Of a DNA stretch of 64,000 bases, positions 45,564 through 55,507 are shown piece after piece. The DNA is from Cladorrhinum sp. PSN259 (taxonomy: Eukaryota; Ascomycota; Sordariomycetes; Sordariales; Podosporaceae). The DNA lies in the NCBI GenBank assembly GCA_033725935.1, contig MU867118.1, positions 62,001-126,000 on the forward strand. Reading direction: 5' to 3'. Below the pieces are notes generated by a model. It was not told the origin of the DNA, did not search any database, and worked only from the letters and a program-made list of their open reading frames with translations. Positions within the stretch are counted from its first letter, which is position 1, and each line of letters opens with the position of its first letter. Made by a program: the position numbers and the translations under genes.

Positions 45564-48222
45564 TCACCGCCTAGCAAAACAACAACTCCAAAATCCATGA
45601 ACCCGCTGCCAAACACAACCCAGAAACTGCATCATCAGCAGTCCAGAATTGCCCCACATCCATATCCTAAAGAACCAAATCTTGTGCCAGTATGCGTCCC
45701 CGAGCCACCAAAGCTGCTGAAAGGAGTCATTCATGACGATGATGCACAACAGGAAATTAGAAAATATGTAAACGGCCACCAGGTAGGTCCGGAACCTCAG
45801 AAACGTGTCCTCGCGGGTATCCTCTTCCGGTGTGTGCTCCGCCTTATAGGGGGTCAGAGCCCTCCTGACGAGCTGTTCAAAGGCCTGGTCAATATCCTCC
45901 TGCGGGCGGTCTATTTCTTCCACTGTCACTTCGCCGTCGGGTTTTCTAGTAGTAGTAGTAGTAGTAGTAGTAGTTGGTTGCAAAGGTATCATTTCCTCCA
46001 TGTCCTCGCCCGTTTTGCCTGTTTTCTGGCCCCACGTGGCATCGTGAATGTTGCTGAAAGCGTAGACCTTGAGGATGTTGACGTACGAGGTCGAGACGAA
46101 GAGGTACTGTGCCCAGCTGTGAAGAAGGTGCCACGGGTTCAGACAAATGAGTCCCGCCGCTATGTATATCCCAAAAGCAGATATGGCGGTTACGAATACC
46201 GTCACTTCGCCGATGTCAGAGTAGTACTCGCTGATGTAACCGTAGCTGCTTCCGCCGTTCGTGTTGGTCTTAAAGTCGATGAGACGCTTGGTGAGGTAAA
46301 TAAGGTTCATGAGAAGGTAGAGCTGGACTATGGCGAAGATGAAAAACGACGTGACGTAGCTCCATCTGTGGGTTTTTGATCGACCGCTGAGGGCAAGGAT
46401 AAACTGGAACACAACGGTTGCGAGGTAGACCATCTGAATGACGGCATTGACGACTGGCGTTGCTTTTCCGAAAGGGAAGCCATCGACTGATGCGTCCGCT
46501 GGAGGGTCTCCTGTGATATCGTTCACCACGAATGTTGTGAGGAGGAAGCCGGCGAGGGAGAACCACGCCAAGACGAGCGTGGCCACGTTGTAGACCAGTT
46601 GAATGTACAGCAGTATCATGCGGAGAATGTTGTGTCCGGAGCGAATCAGTCGGTATGACAGTCTCAGGCTGTATATCGAGGCCGAGAGGGATCCGTTCAA
46701 CCACCTTCGGCGCTGATTGATGAAGTCGACGGTTGAGGTAGGGATGTCGGTCTCGCCCACGGCTGATGTGACCAGCCGCGTGTGCCATTTTTGGCCAGCT
46801 TTGGCGACCAGCTCAGAGCACAGGATGCGATCGTCAGCAAGAAACAAATTGAGGCGCATAATGGATGACCCAGATGATCCTTGCTTGCCCAGGAGTGTAG
46901 AAAGCGTGGGATCTCCACGAAAATACTGCTCCAGAGGCCGTCCCATGATGGCGCGGAACCTAGATGGTGTGCAGTGTTAGGAGAGATGACTGTTACTTTT
47001 CTGGAGGAGAACCTACCTATATGCGGAAAAGGCACCGGGGAGAACAGAGAGGTAACCGGTGGAGGACTCGAGTGCTCGCTCCAGTTGATATGCGACCATG
47101 TACTCAAAGTTTTGCGCGGCAACCAAGGGGTTTAGAAGAGCTTTGTTGCGCTTGCCGAGCATGGGGTAAATGACTCCGCATGCGCCACCCAGGTCTCTAT
47201 CATTGTAGAAGGCTTCCCAGAGAGCAAGGAGAGATCCATGACCGAGCTTTGTGCCCGTGTCCACATGGACCACAACCTCTGGGTTGAGAATTCTGCAGAA
47301 TGCATTGTAGAGCCACCGATTCGAGTTGATCTTGCCACTTCTTTTGTTCTTGAGACACAGAATGACCTGCAGTGGCGGCAATGTCGCTGGAGAATCATCT
47401 GTCGGTCTGATGAGCTGCTGCTGCGGCGTTGCTGATAGCTGTGTTGTGTACTCGAACTGCCCCACACAGAATGACATGTTAGAGAAAATGTGTCCTTGGT
47501 GTCAATTTAAATGTCACATACCACATGAGCTACCGTCTCTTTTTCATCGACTTCCTTCTTTATAATGCCGTCCTGGTAGACGCCGACCATACCAAGAGTG
47601 TCAAGCACATCCTTGTCACAGGGTGCAATGCCGTCCATGACGAGGCACAGGACGATTTTCTGCCAGGCCGGTCCACCTTTGTTCCAGAATGATGAATTTC
47701 TCAGGTTGATAATGTCACGAACATTTTGCATGACGCTGTGATATGTCCTGCAAAAGAGCACCTTATCTTCGTTGTAGTAGGTTACGCCGACGAACAGCTC
47801 GGTATGCCTGTTGTACATCCTCGGGCGCAGGTCATAGCCGTTCTTCAACGTAAAGTCGTTTGGGTCGCATGTAGCAGCCGTATCTAGAGGGCGGAGAGTA
47901 TAAGCAAGTGAACATCACAGAGTGTAAGTGACTGACATCTCATCTTTAGAAACTCTTCATTATTGCCTTCAGCGTCTCGATACTTGGGTTGCACGGCGTT
48001 TACGATAGCACTCGGAACGGGATAGTCAACGCTAAAGACGTTGCCTTGCACCAATTTGACTTTTCTCGTCGCATATCGTTTAAGACCGCTATTTGTGTGT
48101 GGTGGGAACTGGCGTTGTATCCAAGCATCATCCGCGATGCCTAAGTCATATGTAGATGGAGCGTAGCTCTCGGAGAGTTGATAGCGCGGTTCGGCAACGG
48201 GTAGAACCTGATATTCCGACAT
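45564..48222 (-). CDS. Divergent chitin synthase (class I-III type)
   Basis: Four exons on the minus strand, 47937-48222, 47522-47883, 47017-47456 and 45564-46959, encode 827 residues with all introns in phase. Family landmarks: GNVFSVDYPVPSAI, CDPNDFTLKNGYDLRPR, TYYNEDKVLFCRT, SAYRFRAIMGRPLEQYF and QRRRWLNGS, with about seven C-terminal membrane helices. It should polymerise GlcNAc from UDP-GlcNAc at the plasma membrane. Differences from standard members are clear: the EDR motif reads DDR (LADDRILC), DAGTKP reads DTGTKLG, and the N-terminal extension is short. A run of nine Thr, encoded by (AGT)n on the + strand, sits in a cytosolic loop. The ATG at 48222 (TTCACAATGTC) was preferred to an upstream in-frame Met. 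Probably an accessory paralogue. Confidence 0.88.
45946..45974. repeat. Trinucleotide repeat (TAG)n coding poly-Thr
   Basis: About nine tandem TAG units on the + strand read as ACT Thr codons of the chitin synthase. Length polymorphism would keep the frame. Confidence 0.85.
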
Positions 48223-48947
48223 TGTGAAGATATCGTTATTAAGGGACAGAGCCCGGTAGGCCTTTGGAATGCCAGGTCGCGACGAGATAAAAGGACATTG
48301 TTGGAAAAGCTGCTTGGAGACGAATGTCGAACGGGCAGTCAATGATTGCGGCTGAGAACGCCATCGAGGACGCCTTGATCCCTCATGGTGTGAAACCCCT
48401 CAATGCCAATTACCAGATTAGGCAGAGTATTGACGCCGAGGCCGGCCTTTTTTCTGTTCAAAAAATCAGGCAACCAGTGACATCCCTTAATTCCACTGCC
48501 GGTGCTTCACTGTGCCTCCCTCTCGCAGTTTGCCAAGATGCGTGGATTTGGGATGGCAATGTGGCGCACCCTCCTCCCGTCTCGCTCCTCCAGTTTGCAG
48601 AACAATTCTTTCAGTCTTGGTTAGAGTTGTGTCAGCTAATGGACCCCGGCCTCGGCATTCCTGAAACCTGCCCTGATGTCAGCCACTTAAAAAGCAAAGT
48701 GCTCTCGGGTCGGAATCCAGTTAATATTGTCGTGTCGTCCAGCTAAAAGGAAGGTGACCGCTCCAGGCATAACAACGTTGTGGTATGGTGCCGAAAAAGA
48801 GGGAAAGTATAAAAAAATAAATAAAAAAAATCTGAAGGTGGCAAAATCTCCTAGCCTATTTCGCCCATATTTTTCTTCTCCAATCCCTAGACCTGGTCGG
48901 TCGGTAAAAGGACCGTTCAGGGTGCTGGAAGACTTTGGCGGCGCCCA
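48223..48947. other. Intergenic region with one copy of a ~43-bp repeat
   Basis: Lies between the 5' end of the chitin synthase gene and the 3' end of the HET gene. It contains the first copy of the short direct repeat (48573-48614) in an otherwise unrecognised ORF fragment, and an A-rich tract near 48810-48830. Confidence 0.5.
48573..48614 (+). repeat. Direct repeat copy A flanking the HET gene
   Basis: This 42-base segment matches 51404-51447 with two transitions and two single-base gaps. Both copies lie on the same strand, and both translate as (P)PVSLLQ(F/L)AEQFF, so they may be scraps of one coding sequence. Confidence 0.7.
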
Positions 48948-50801
48948 CTAGTCCATCTCCTTCGTAGGAGACTCTTCCTGACCTCCACAGCAGATCGTCA
49001 GACGGAACTGATCAGTGATCCTTAATCTCGTGTCCCGGTGCAATTCTATTAATCCGACTTTCACATATCCGTCGTCTGAAACCGTAGGACAAGGCCCGAT
49101 GAAAGTTGTTGACAATTCGCTCCCTGGAGTTGCACGGAGGATCCGCCGGAGAACCGGGTCTCCCGGATCGTCTGAGAGGATGCCAACACTCCAATGCAGA
49201 TCAACTTCGACAGGAGGACGAGAAAAATCGATGCGACCGTCCTCTGGAAGGGCAGAGTAAAGACGCAAAACGTAGTTTTTGTTATTTGAACACCGAATCC
49301 GAATGACCGTGTTGCGTAGAGGTCGTTCGCCATATAGCCCGACGCTAGAGGGTTGGATGAAGAAGCCATTGTAGTTAGGGTTGTATGGAATATCTTTTGA
49401 GGGTGGATGGTAACTCCAATCCGGATATATTTCCAGAACGCTGAATGTACCGGGGGAAACTGGTAGGCTTTCAATGACGTATAGATCGATTGGACACCGA
49501 GGATATCTATCCACGAAAGACTGGGGCTGCATGTTGACATATATTCTCGTTCTTTTGACGGCTGGTATAGACGGATCGGTCTGGTCAAAGAGCGTGGTAT
49601 CTACCATAACGACTCTGCAGCCCTGATAGACCTGTAGCCCACCATCTTGGCGTAGAAAACCATGGAGAGACAGGGCGAGGACCTGGGGATACATCTCGTC
49701 AAAATTAGTAGGCGATCTGGACCTGGGTATGTTGTCTTTCGCTCGTTCTGGGACATAACAATTAAGCGGCAGAAGCGACGTGTTAAACTCGCGCGGAAGG
49801 GCGAGGATAGGCCTCTCGATCAGCAGACCTTTGTTCGTCATGATATAATGTGTTGCATGATTCCTCAGCCAGCCATGCATTGAAGGAAGAGGTCGGACGT
49901 CACTGCAGCCAACAAAATCGGCTGGTGAAGAGGCAAGCAGCGTGTCCGCCTCAATATATAGCTTGTTGCCTCTAGTAAGTGCGTCAGCGGTGGTGCAGCC
50001 GAAACCCCAAACGAATATAGACTCGTCGTCCGAGGTACGAATGATTTCCTCTTGAAGTCTGCGGAATGCCCGGTCCCCTTCGCCGTATAACATGGTCATG
50101 TTGATATTGAAGAGACCAAGGAGACAGTAGGCCATGTCCTCTCTGCGCGTAGTTTGCCTCTTCGCAGCCCACGTCATCCTCGTTGCAACGCTGATGGATG
50201 CCGGGGGTGTTTGGCAGTCGAGGACAACTAGCGGTATGTTGGTGATTCGCCGCAAAATGGTCAGAATGCTGACTTCGTCTGCCCGCCTTGCCCGCCTTGC
50301 CCTGTATGAAGGATGGGATACGGCTTGTTGTTTGTGACCGATAAGCTCCCATTGATTGTTGAAAAAGCTGACGGCGCGGGGAGCAATCAGCTCCTGCAAT
50401 GTCCAACCTCGCGTAAACCACCTGCTCCGGGAGAAGTCTGAGTCGCTGCTTGCAATGTCGGCAATCGGTGTGCTAGCATTGCAGGAGACGTCAGACAGAT
50501 ATGCGAAGCATACCATGGCTTTCCTGTACCACTCGTACATGGAATTGATGGCCTCTGATAGCTCTGCACTACTACTTTTGTCGATGCAGATGGTGTCGAT
50601 CCAAACGTATTCCAGTTGTTGACCAAGCGCTATGCTACAGCATCCGTCAATTTTGAAGTTGGACGGAAGGCACCCCGAAGCCATATATTCGCCATACGTA
50701 AGCTCCTCGGGGCCCCATGTGTGTGAGAGGATAGCGTATTCAGGGATATTGTCCCCGAAGAACTGCTCCAGCTTCTTTGTTCGGGCGTTAAGCAATCGCA
50801 T
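48948..50801 (-). CDS. HET-domain protein (heterokaryon incompatibility type)
   Basis: An intact, intronless frame of 617 residues. The HET domain occupies about residues 1-260 and starts in the canonical way: MRLLNARTKKLEQFFGDNIP, AILSHTWG, then YVWIDTICIDKSSSAELSEA, SRWFTRGWTLQELIAP and RREDMAYCLLGLFNINMTML-YGEGDRAF. The C-terminal ~350 residues are beta-rich with no recognised repeat domain (no WD, ankyrin or NACHT). HET domains are TIR-like effectors that trigger cell death in fungal non-self recognition; whether this gene takes part in incompatibility is unknown. Its neighbours are broken paralogue-type genes, and it is framed by the short direct repeats at 48573 and 51404. Confidence 0.92.
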   Translation of the reverse strand: MRLLNARTKKLEQFFGDNIPEYAILSHTWGPEELTYGEYMASGCLPSNFKIDGCCSIALGQQLEYVWIDTICIDKSSSAELSEAINSMYEWYRKAMVCFAYLSDVSCNASTPIADIASSDSDFSRSRWFTRGWTLQELIAPRAVSFFNNQWELIGHKQQAVSHPSYRARRARRADEVSILTILRRITNIPLVVLDCQTPPASISVATRMTWAAKRQTTRREDMAYCLLGLFNINMTMLYGEGDRAFRRLQEEIIRTSDDESIFVWGFGCTTADALTRGNKLYIEADTLLASSPADFVGCSDVRPLPSMHGWLRNHATHYIMTNKGLLIERPILALPREFNTSLLPLNCYVPERAKDNIPRSRSPTNFDEMYPQVLALSLHGFLRQDGGLQVYQGCRVVMVDTTLFDQTDPSIPAVKRTRIYVNMQPQSFVDRYPRCPIDLYVIESLPVSPGTFSVLEIYPDWSYHPPSKDIPYNPNYNGFFIQPSSVGLYGERPLRNTVIRIRCSNNKNYVLRLYSALPEDGRIDFSRPPVEVDLHWSVGILSDDPGDPVLRRILRATPGSELSTTFIGPCPTVSDDGYVKVGLIELHRDTRLRITDQFRLTICCGGQEESPTKEMD

Positions 50802-51687
50802 ATTGGGCAGATGAAATCCTTGCTGAGCAGGGTGCGGCCGGGATTATTTTATCTTGATGGAAAGCGACGTTTATTGAGAACCGTTACGTTGGATCTCTTT
50901 TGGGGTTTTGCTGGCATAGACCCGATGTCGGGCTGCCGTCCAGATATTGTGCGGCAAATTGGGTAGTGATCGAGATTCACGTGATCTTGGGTATTAAGAC
51001 GCGAGCGCCTCCAGAGAGGCACAGAGGGTCAGCCGACATGTGGCTTAGCCCCTCTCTGGCACCGACGTTCACTACCTTTTTGAAACACCTTCCTAAATGG
51101 CCTTTTTCGGAGACCTTTTAGGTTATACTTCTTTCGGGTCCTGAAATTATGAGAGGCAAGAAGGCAACAGAAATGTGATGTATTCTGTGGTGTGTGGCGT
51201 GTGGTGAAGAGGAGAAAGGTGGTGCGAGCTGTCTGGTAGAAGGAAGTAGGTGGTGGAGCTTGGGCCATCTACTGCAACAGATATAATTTCCTTTAAAAAA
51301 AAACCAGGTTAGTTTAGGAAAGCTGAATCAAAATTCTGATCTTTTTAACGATCCTGAAATAGATCATAAACGTGCTATTAAGCTATTACCTACTGGCACC
51401 TAGCCTCCCCGTCTCGCTTCTCCAGCTTGCAGAACAATTCTTTTCAGCCGCCACTTCCCTTTGCCGCATTGGCATTGAGGCTATTCCAAGCCTTGTCTCT
51501 TTGAGTGCAACTGCCGCTGCCGTGTTCGTTCATCCTCTTCATCTATACAATTTTGATATGCTACGAATGACATCCAGAGATCCTTCCCAGCATCCTATTA
51601 GTGAAAAAAAAAAAACCCCCCCGCCCAAAAAAAACCTGCTTGTAATCATCTTAAAATACGCCTCATCCCAGTCAAGAAGAAAGCCAA
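50802..51687. other. Intergenic region with second repeat copy
   Basis: About 890 bp upstream of the HET gene. It carries repeat copy B (51404-51447) and A/C-rich homopolymer tracts near 51604-51636. No intact gene is seen. Confidence 0.5.
51404..51447 (+). repeat. Direct repeat copy B flanking the HET gene
   Basis: Near-identical to 48573-48614 (two transitions, two single-base gaps). The downstream frame continues SAATSLCRIGIEAIPSLVSL for a short distance. Confidence 0.7.
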
Positions 51688-54057
51688 TCACCACTCCCCA
51701 CCCTCACCATAGTCCTCGCCATCATCAAAGTACTCCTCCCTAGGTTTCCCCTCCCCGTCATATTCGTCCTCCCCTGGCCCGTGATACACACTTTCCAAAT
51801 GTTCATAGCCCTGCTCATCATCTTGGAAATCGGCGTAGTCTCTCGCATCATAATCGGTTCCGCCCATTGGTTCTGCATCCACATCCCCGTCGGCGCCGCC
51901 GTCTTCATCGTCCTCTTCATCATCATCAGTTGGAGGGTCTGGATACTTCTCTCGATGGAGTGCTAATTTCTCGACTAGAGTCAAAGGGCGAGATGGCTTT
52001 CCATCGTCCGAGTCTTCTTCGTCTTCTTCTTCTTCATCATCCTCAGACTTGGAAGATTCGGATGAGTTATCAGAGCCAGATTCTTCATCCTCGTCCTCGA
52101 GTTCCTCTGGATGCAATAAAGCAGCATTCACACGCATCTTGCGCTCTTCCTCTGAGGAATCATCGTCTGATTGGACGAGGAGAGTTCGAGGTCGAGCGCG
52201 GGCTCGTCTGCGATTTCGAGGAGCTGATGACTGAGGGGCGACGTCTGAGTCTGCGTCTGAATCTGAGTCAAGGTCCTCTTCAGAGCCGGATATGGAAGGT
52301 CTCTTCCTCCGACTGCTCATGGCTTCGGTGCGGGATCGTTTGCGCGGGGCCTCCTCGTCATCATCGCCTTCGGAAGCTTCCTCATCGTCATCAGAGTCCA
52401 CGACCCTGCCGCGGCTGCGCTTGAGATTCGTTCGAGGTGGAGGGGAGCTTGGACGATCCGAGTCTGAGTCGTTGTTCGATTCTCGCTGAACCGTGGCTGA
52501 TGAGGAGGGAGGTTCCTCGCCTGATTCCGGCTCTGGATCAGAAAAGCCGTGGAACGTCTCGTCTTCGAGTAAAGCAGGTAAATGGCCATTTCCGTATTCG
52601 TCTTGTTCCTCATCATCTTCCGAGTCATCATTGCCCCGATCGCTGTCAGACCTATCCACGACTGCCAGGTCGTCTTCGCTTTCCTCCGCTGAATGTTGCT
52701 CGATGGGATCATCATCGATGCCAGAGCTCTCATAGTCGTCGGTGGCCTCTGACGAATCATCATCATCATCACTGCCCTCCAGAACTGGCCACTTGACGTC
52801 GTCTGTCTGGCCCTTTTTGACCTGGTCCAAGAGCTTTTGAAATGCCCATTCTCCGTGGTCCATTGGAAACAAAATGAGCGGCCAGACTTCAAACCGATCA
52901 GCCCATGCCCTCTCGGCATAGTCACCGTTGTGGCCGTCCTTTCCAATCTTGGCTGGCTTGATGTGCTCCCGAGCAAATTCTTTGCCAGCTTCGGTTGCCA
53001 GATCGGGCCATACCCAACGGTAAATAGCATCCTCCCCAACACCAAGCCGTGTTCGGAAGGTCTCCAAGTAATAATGGTTGACGTGGGTTCGCTGAGCGGC
53101 CCACAACATGTCCTTGGCCTTGGTCCAGGTATAGTCGGTCACGAAGTAAGCATTCTGGAGATTAGGGAAGGCCTCGGTGTATGCATCCAGGCCAGGATTT
53201 AGTATGCTCCAGAGATCAGGGTCGATGCCAAGGTTGCGGATTTTGTCGGAAAATCTAGGCAAGATGGGCATGGGGATATGGTTTTGGTAATCGAAGCGAC
53301 TAGCCTTTTCGAGGTAGACCACGTCTCTGGCACTTTGAAATCTCACAATGCCGCGACCGCCGCGAAATGAAAGCTCGTCGGGGAAAGAGCGAAGTGCAAA
53401 CTTGCGGCTTTCCTTGTGAACCGAGAGCACCCTCCGGGCGGCTTCGGTTTGGTGTGAGAGAATGGCGCCTTCCCATACCTCGGGCGCTGCTGCCGGGCCG
53501 TAGCGGTAGTCACGGGAACTGGAGATGAGCATGAACTGGTAAAACCGGGCTTTGGTGGTGAGGTCCGGACAGAATAATTCCCAGATGCGCTCGCGCAGTT
53601 CAAGGGGAAGGCGTCTGAACTGGGTGAAGGAATATTGCGTGTTGTCGCGCTGACGGCGTCTGCCGAGTCCATCTAAATCTTCATGCTCGGACTCGGACTC
53701 GGGTTCTTGTTCAAAATCCTCTTCGGCCATGTCATCGATTATTGACTGCCGTCCAAACATGCGGTTTGCACCACGTGGTCGATCCCCAGAGTTTGAGTGC
53801 TGTCTCCGGCCTGGCCTGTTTGTGTTTCTGATGATTTCATCACCATCTGAGCTTGAATCTGATGGGCCGTCATCTCCATCTTCTCGGTCCTCGTCTTCAT
53901 GGTCGGATGAATTCTCGTCAAATTCTTCTTCGGCCGCGTCGTCAACGAATGCCTGGATCGGTTCGCGGTGTGACGACTGCGAATCGGAATCTGATTCATG
54001 TTCATCCCCGTCAGAGGACTGGGAGTGCTTGTCGGACATGTCTGATGAATCTGTCAT
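51688..54057 (-). CDS. 2EXR-domain protein with long acidic tail
   Basis: A single-exon frame; the ATG at 54057 (MTDSSDMSDKHSQSS) gives 789 residues. The open frame extends 86 codons further upstream, but that part is poorly protein-like. The N-terminal ~130 residues are Ser/Asp/Glu-rich. A 2EXR-type domain begins with FTQFRRLPLELRERIWELFC and runs to about residue 380, with VVYLEKASRF and FPNLQNAYFVTDYTW. The remaining ~400 residues are acidic disorder with Arg/Lys islands (KRSRGRVVDSDDDEE, RKRSRTEAMSSRRKR, RNRRRARARPR), typical of nuclear or chromatin-associated proteins. 2EXR proteins are numerous in fungi and uncharacterised. Base composition and intactness suggest a maintained gene. Confidence 0.8.
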   Translation of the reverse strand: MTDSSDMSDKHSQSSDGDEHESDSDSQSSHREPIQAFVDDAAEEEFDENSSDHEDEDREDGDDGPSDSSSDGDEIIRNTNRPGRRQHSNSGDRPRGANRMFGRQSIIDDMAEEDFEQEPESESEHEDLDGLGRRRQRDNTQYSFTQFRRLPLELRERIWELFCPDLTTKARFYQFMLISSSRDYRYGPAAAPEVWEGAILSHQTEAARRVLSVHKESRKFALRSFPDELSFRGGRGIVRFQSARDVVYLEKASRFDYQNHIPMPILPRFSDKIRNLGIDPDLWSILNPGLDAYTEAFPNLQNAYFVTDYTWTKAKDMLWAAQRTHVNHYYLETFRTRLGVGEDAIYRWVWPDLATEAGKEFAREHIKPAKIGKDGHNGDYAERAWADRFEVWPLILFPMDHGEWAFQKLLDQVKKGQTDDVKWPVLEGSDDDDDSSEATDDYESSGIDDDPIEQHSAEESEDDLAVVDRSDSDRGNDDSEDDEEQDEYGNGHLPALLEDETFHGFSDPEPESGEEPPSSSATVQRESNNDSDSDRPSSPPPRTNLKRSRGRVVDSDDDEEASEGDDDEEAPRKRSRTEAMSSRRKRPSISGSEEDLDSDSDADSDVAPQSSAPRNRRRARARPRTLLVQSDDDSSEEERKMRVNAALLHPEELEDEDEESGSDNSSESSKSEDDEEEEDEEDSDDGKPSRPLTLVEKLALHREKYPDPPTDDDEEDDEDGGADGDVDAEPMGGTDYDARDYADFQDDEQGYEHLESVYHGPGEDEYDGEGKPREEYFDDGEDYGEGGEW

Positions 54058-54751
54058 TTGTGTTTGTTTTGTGCAAGATCGCTGATGGAATGGACAAAAT
54101 TGTATCCAGTTCTCAGTTTTCCAAGATGCAAGGGAGTGCGAGACGCGTTTAGTGGTTGACGTTGGAGACGGTTCCCGTGCCAAGACTCCGGATCCCACAG
54201 CAAACATTTCCGTCCCGCTGTGGAGCAAGGATTTGATTGGCCAGATCTTTGGGAGCGGGTACTTGCCCGATTCCGAATATGGATTCATCGACGTCAACCT
54301 CATTTTTATTTTCATATTTATGATTATTTTATTTTATATATCTTTTTATTTTTCAAATTTATATAAAATCAGTCTCTCAGAACTATCCCCATTTCTCTTA
54401 CACCAACAAAGTATCCTCTGGCTTATGGTGATCAGGTTCATCATGCTAAGGGCATCCATAAAGCCGTGCTGCGCAAGTACTTGACAGCTCCGACAACATT
54501 ATATTTAGTTCCTCAGTTGTGTCTCTAGGTGTTACTAGCCGCAGGGCCATCGGTGTCGGGATTCCATCAATTGAAAACACCGGCAATCACCCACTGGTCA
54601 CAACATTTTCGATTGGCTGCGCGAGCTGATAAGCTGTCATTCCTCACACCAACAATACATCCTCTGGCCCTCGATGATCTGGGTAATACCAACTATCTCC
54701 GTGCATGAAGCCCTGCACAAAAGCTGCCCCAACCACTCTATACCTCTTAGT
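54058..54751. other. Intergenic region
   Basis: An AT-rich stretch near 54300-54360, then two partly similar sequences around 54400-54420 and 54640-54665 that share ACACCAACAA and ATCCTCTGGC. No gene is recognised. Confidence 0.45.
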
Positions 54752-55244
54752 TTAGTTTGCTTCGGCAACAGGCCTCACCACCATTGGTGTCGGAATATGC
54801 GGAAAGACAAAAATAAAGTCCCCGGTCTTCATATTGAGCGGGCCGCTTCCAAACCAACCTGTCAAATTTACTCCCGATATAATGGATAAATTCCTTTTCT
54901 CTGCAACAATCCGATTTACGGCCTTGACCAAATAAGGCTTTGCTCCCTGATTCCGCGAGTCACTCAGCTTGTCAACTAATTCCGCCAGCTGCAGCTCGTC
55001 ATGATTTCGTTGAGACCGGCTGTCATAGTGATGGCTTGTGATGACGTCCCACATTGTGCAAAAGATGAGATAAGTCTTTTTTTCGTCCGTAAAACTCAAG
55101 CCCGCCTTTCCATGCCTTGATTTCATCAAACATCCAACCCTCAAGGGTGGCGAACAAGGAATCTTTTCGTTGATCACGGGGTATCTCCCACGAGATGCAA
55201 ATCTGACAGTTGTCACTGTTCCCGACAGGGAATATATCGTCCAA
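54752..55244 (-). pseudogene. Frameshifted remnant, probably of a HET-type gene
   Basis: Two overlapping minus-strand frames read on from each other. The upstream frame gives DNCQICISWEIPRDQRKDSL and LEGWMFDEIKAWKGG; the second continues GLSFTDEKKTYLIFCTMWD, AELVDKLSD, VAEKRNLSIISGVNLTGWFG and ends GDFIFVFPHIPTPMVVRP. The switch lies near 55085-55110, so one small indel separates them. The ending (a residue-rich Arg/Asn stretch, small Gly motif, then GD plus hydrophobics) resembles the tail of many HET proteins, but no HET domain lies upstream. Assignment to HET is inference. Confidence 0.4.
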
Positions 55245-55507
55245 CGCGTGAATGAGCGTTCATGCGGATGCCATCTACACGGCTGCGCCGCAGCTTGCGT
55301 GCCGATATGCACGTGTTAGTGTAAGCGCCCCGCTGGTAGTGGCTGGCACTTGGCAGGTCGTCTACCCCAACATTTCCCCAAAGCGATCCAAACACTTCTC
55401 TAATTCTCCCTCAAATCATCAAACATTGGGGTTTACTTTGGACATCAAAATCCAAACACCAAACTCCTCCACGTTCTTCAATCGCAACACTGTCAGCACA
55501 TCCCAGG

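Noticed and set aside
45597..46379. 260-codon ORF antisense to chitin synthase
   Set aside because: It lies wholly over conserved chitin synthase coding sequence and has no recognisable features.
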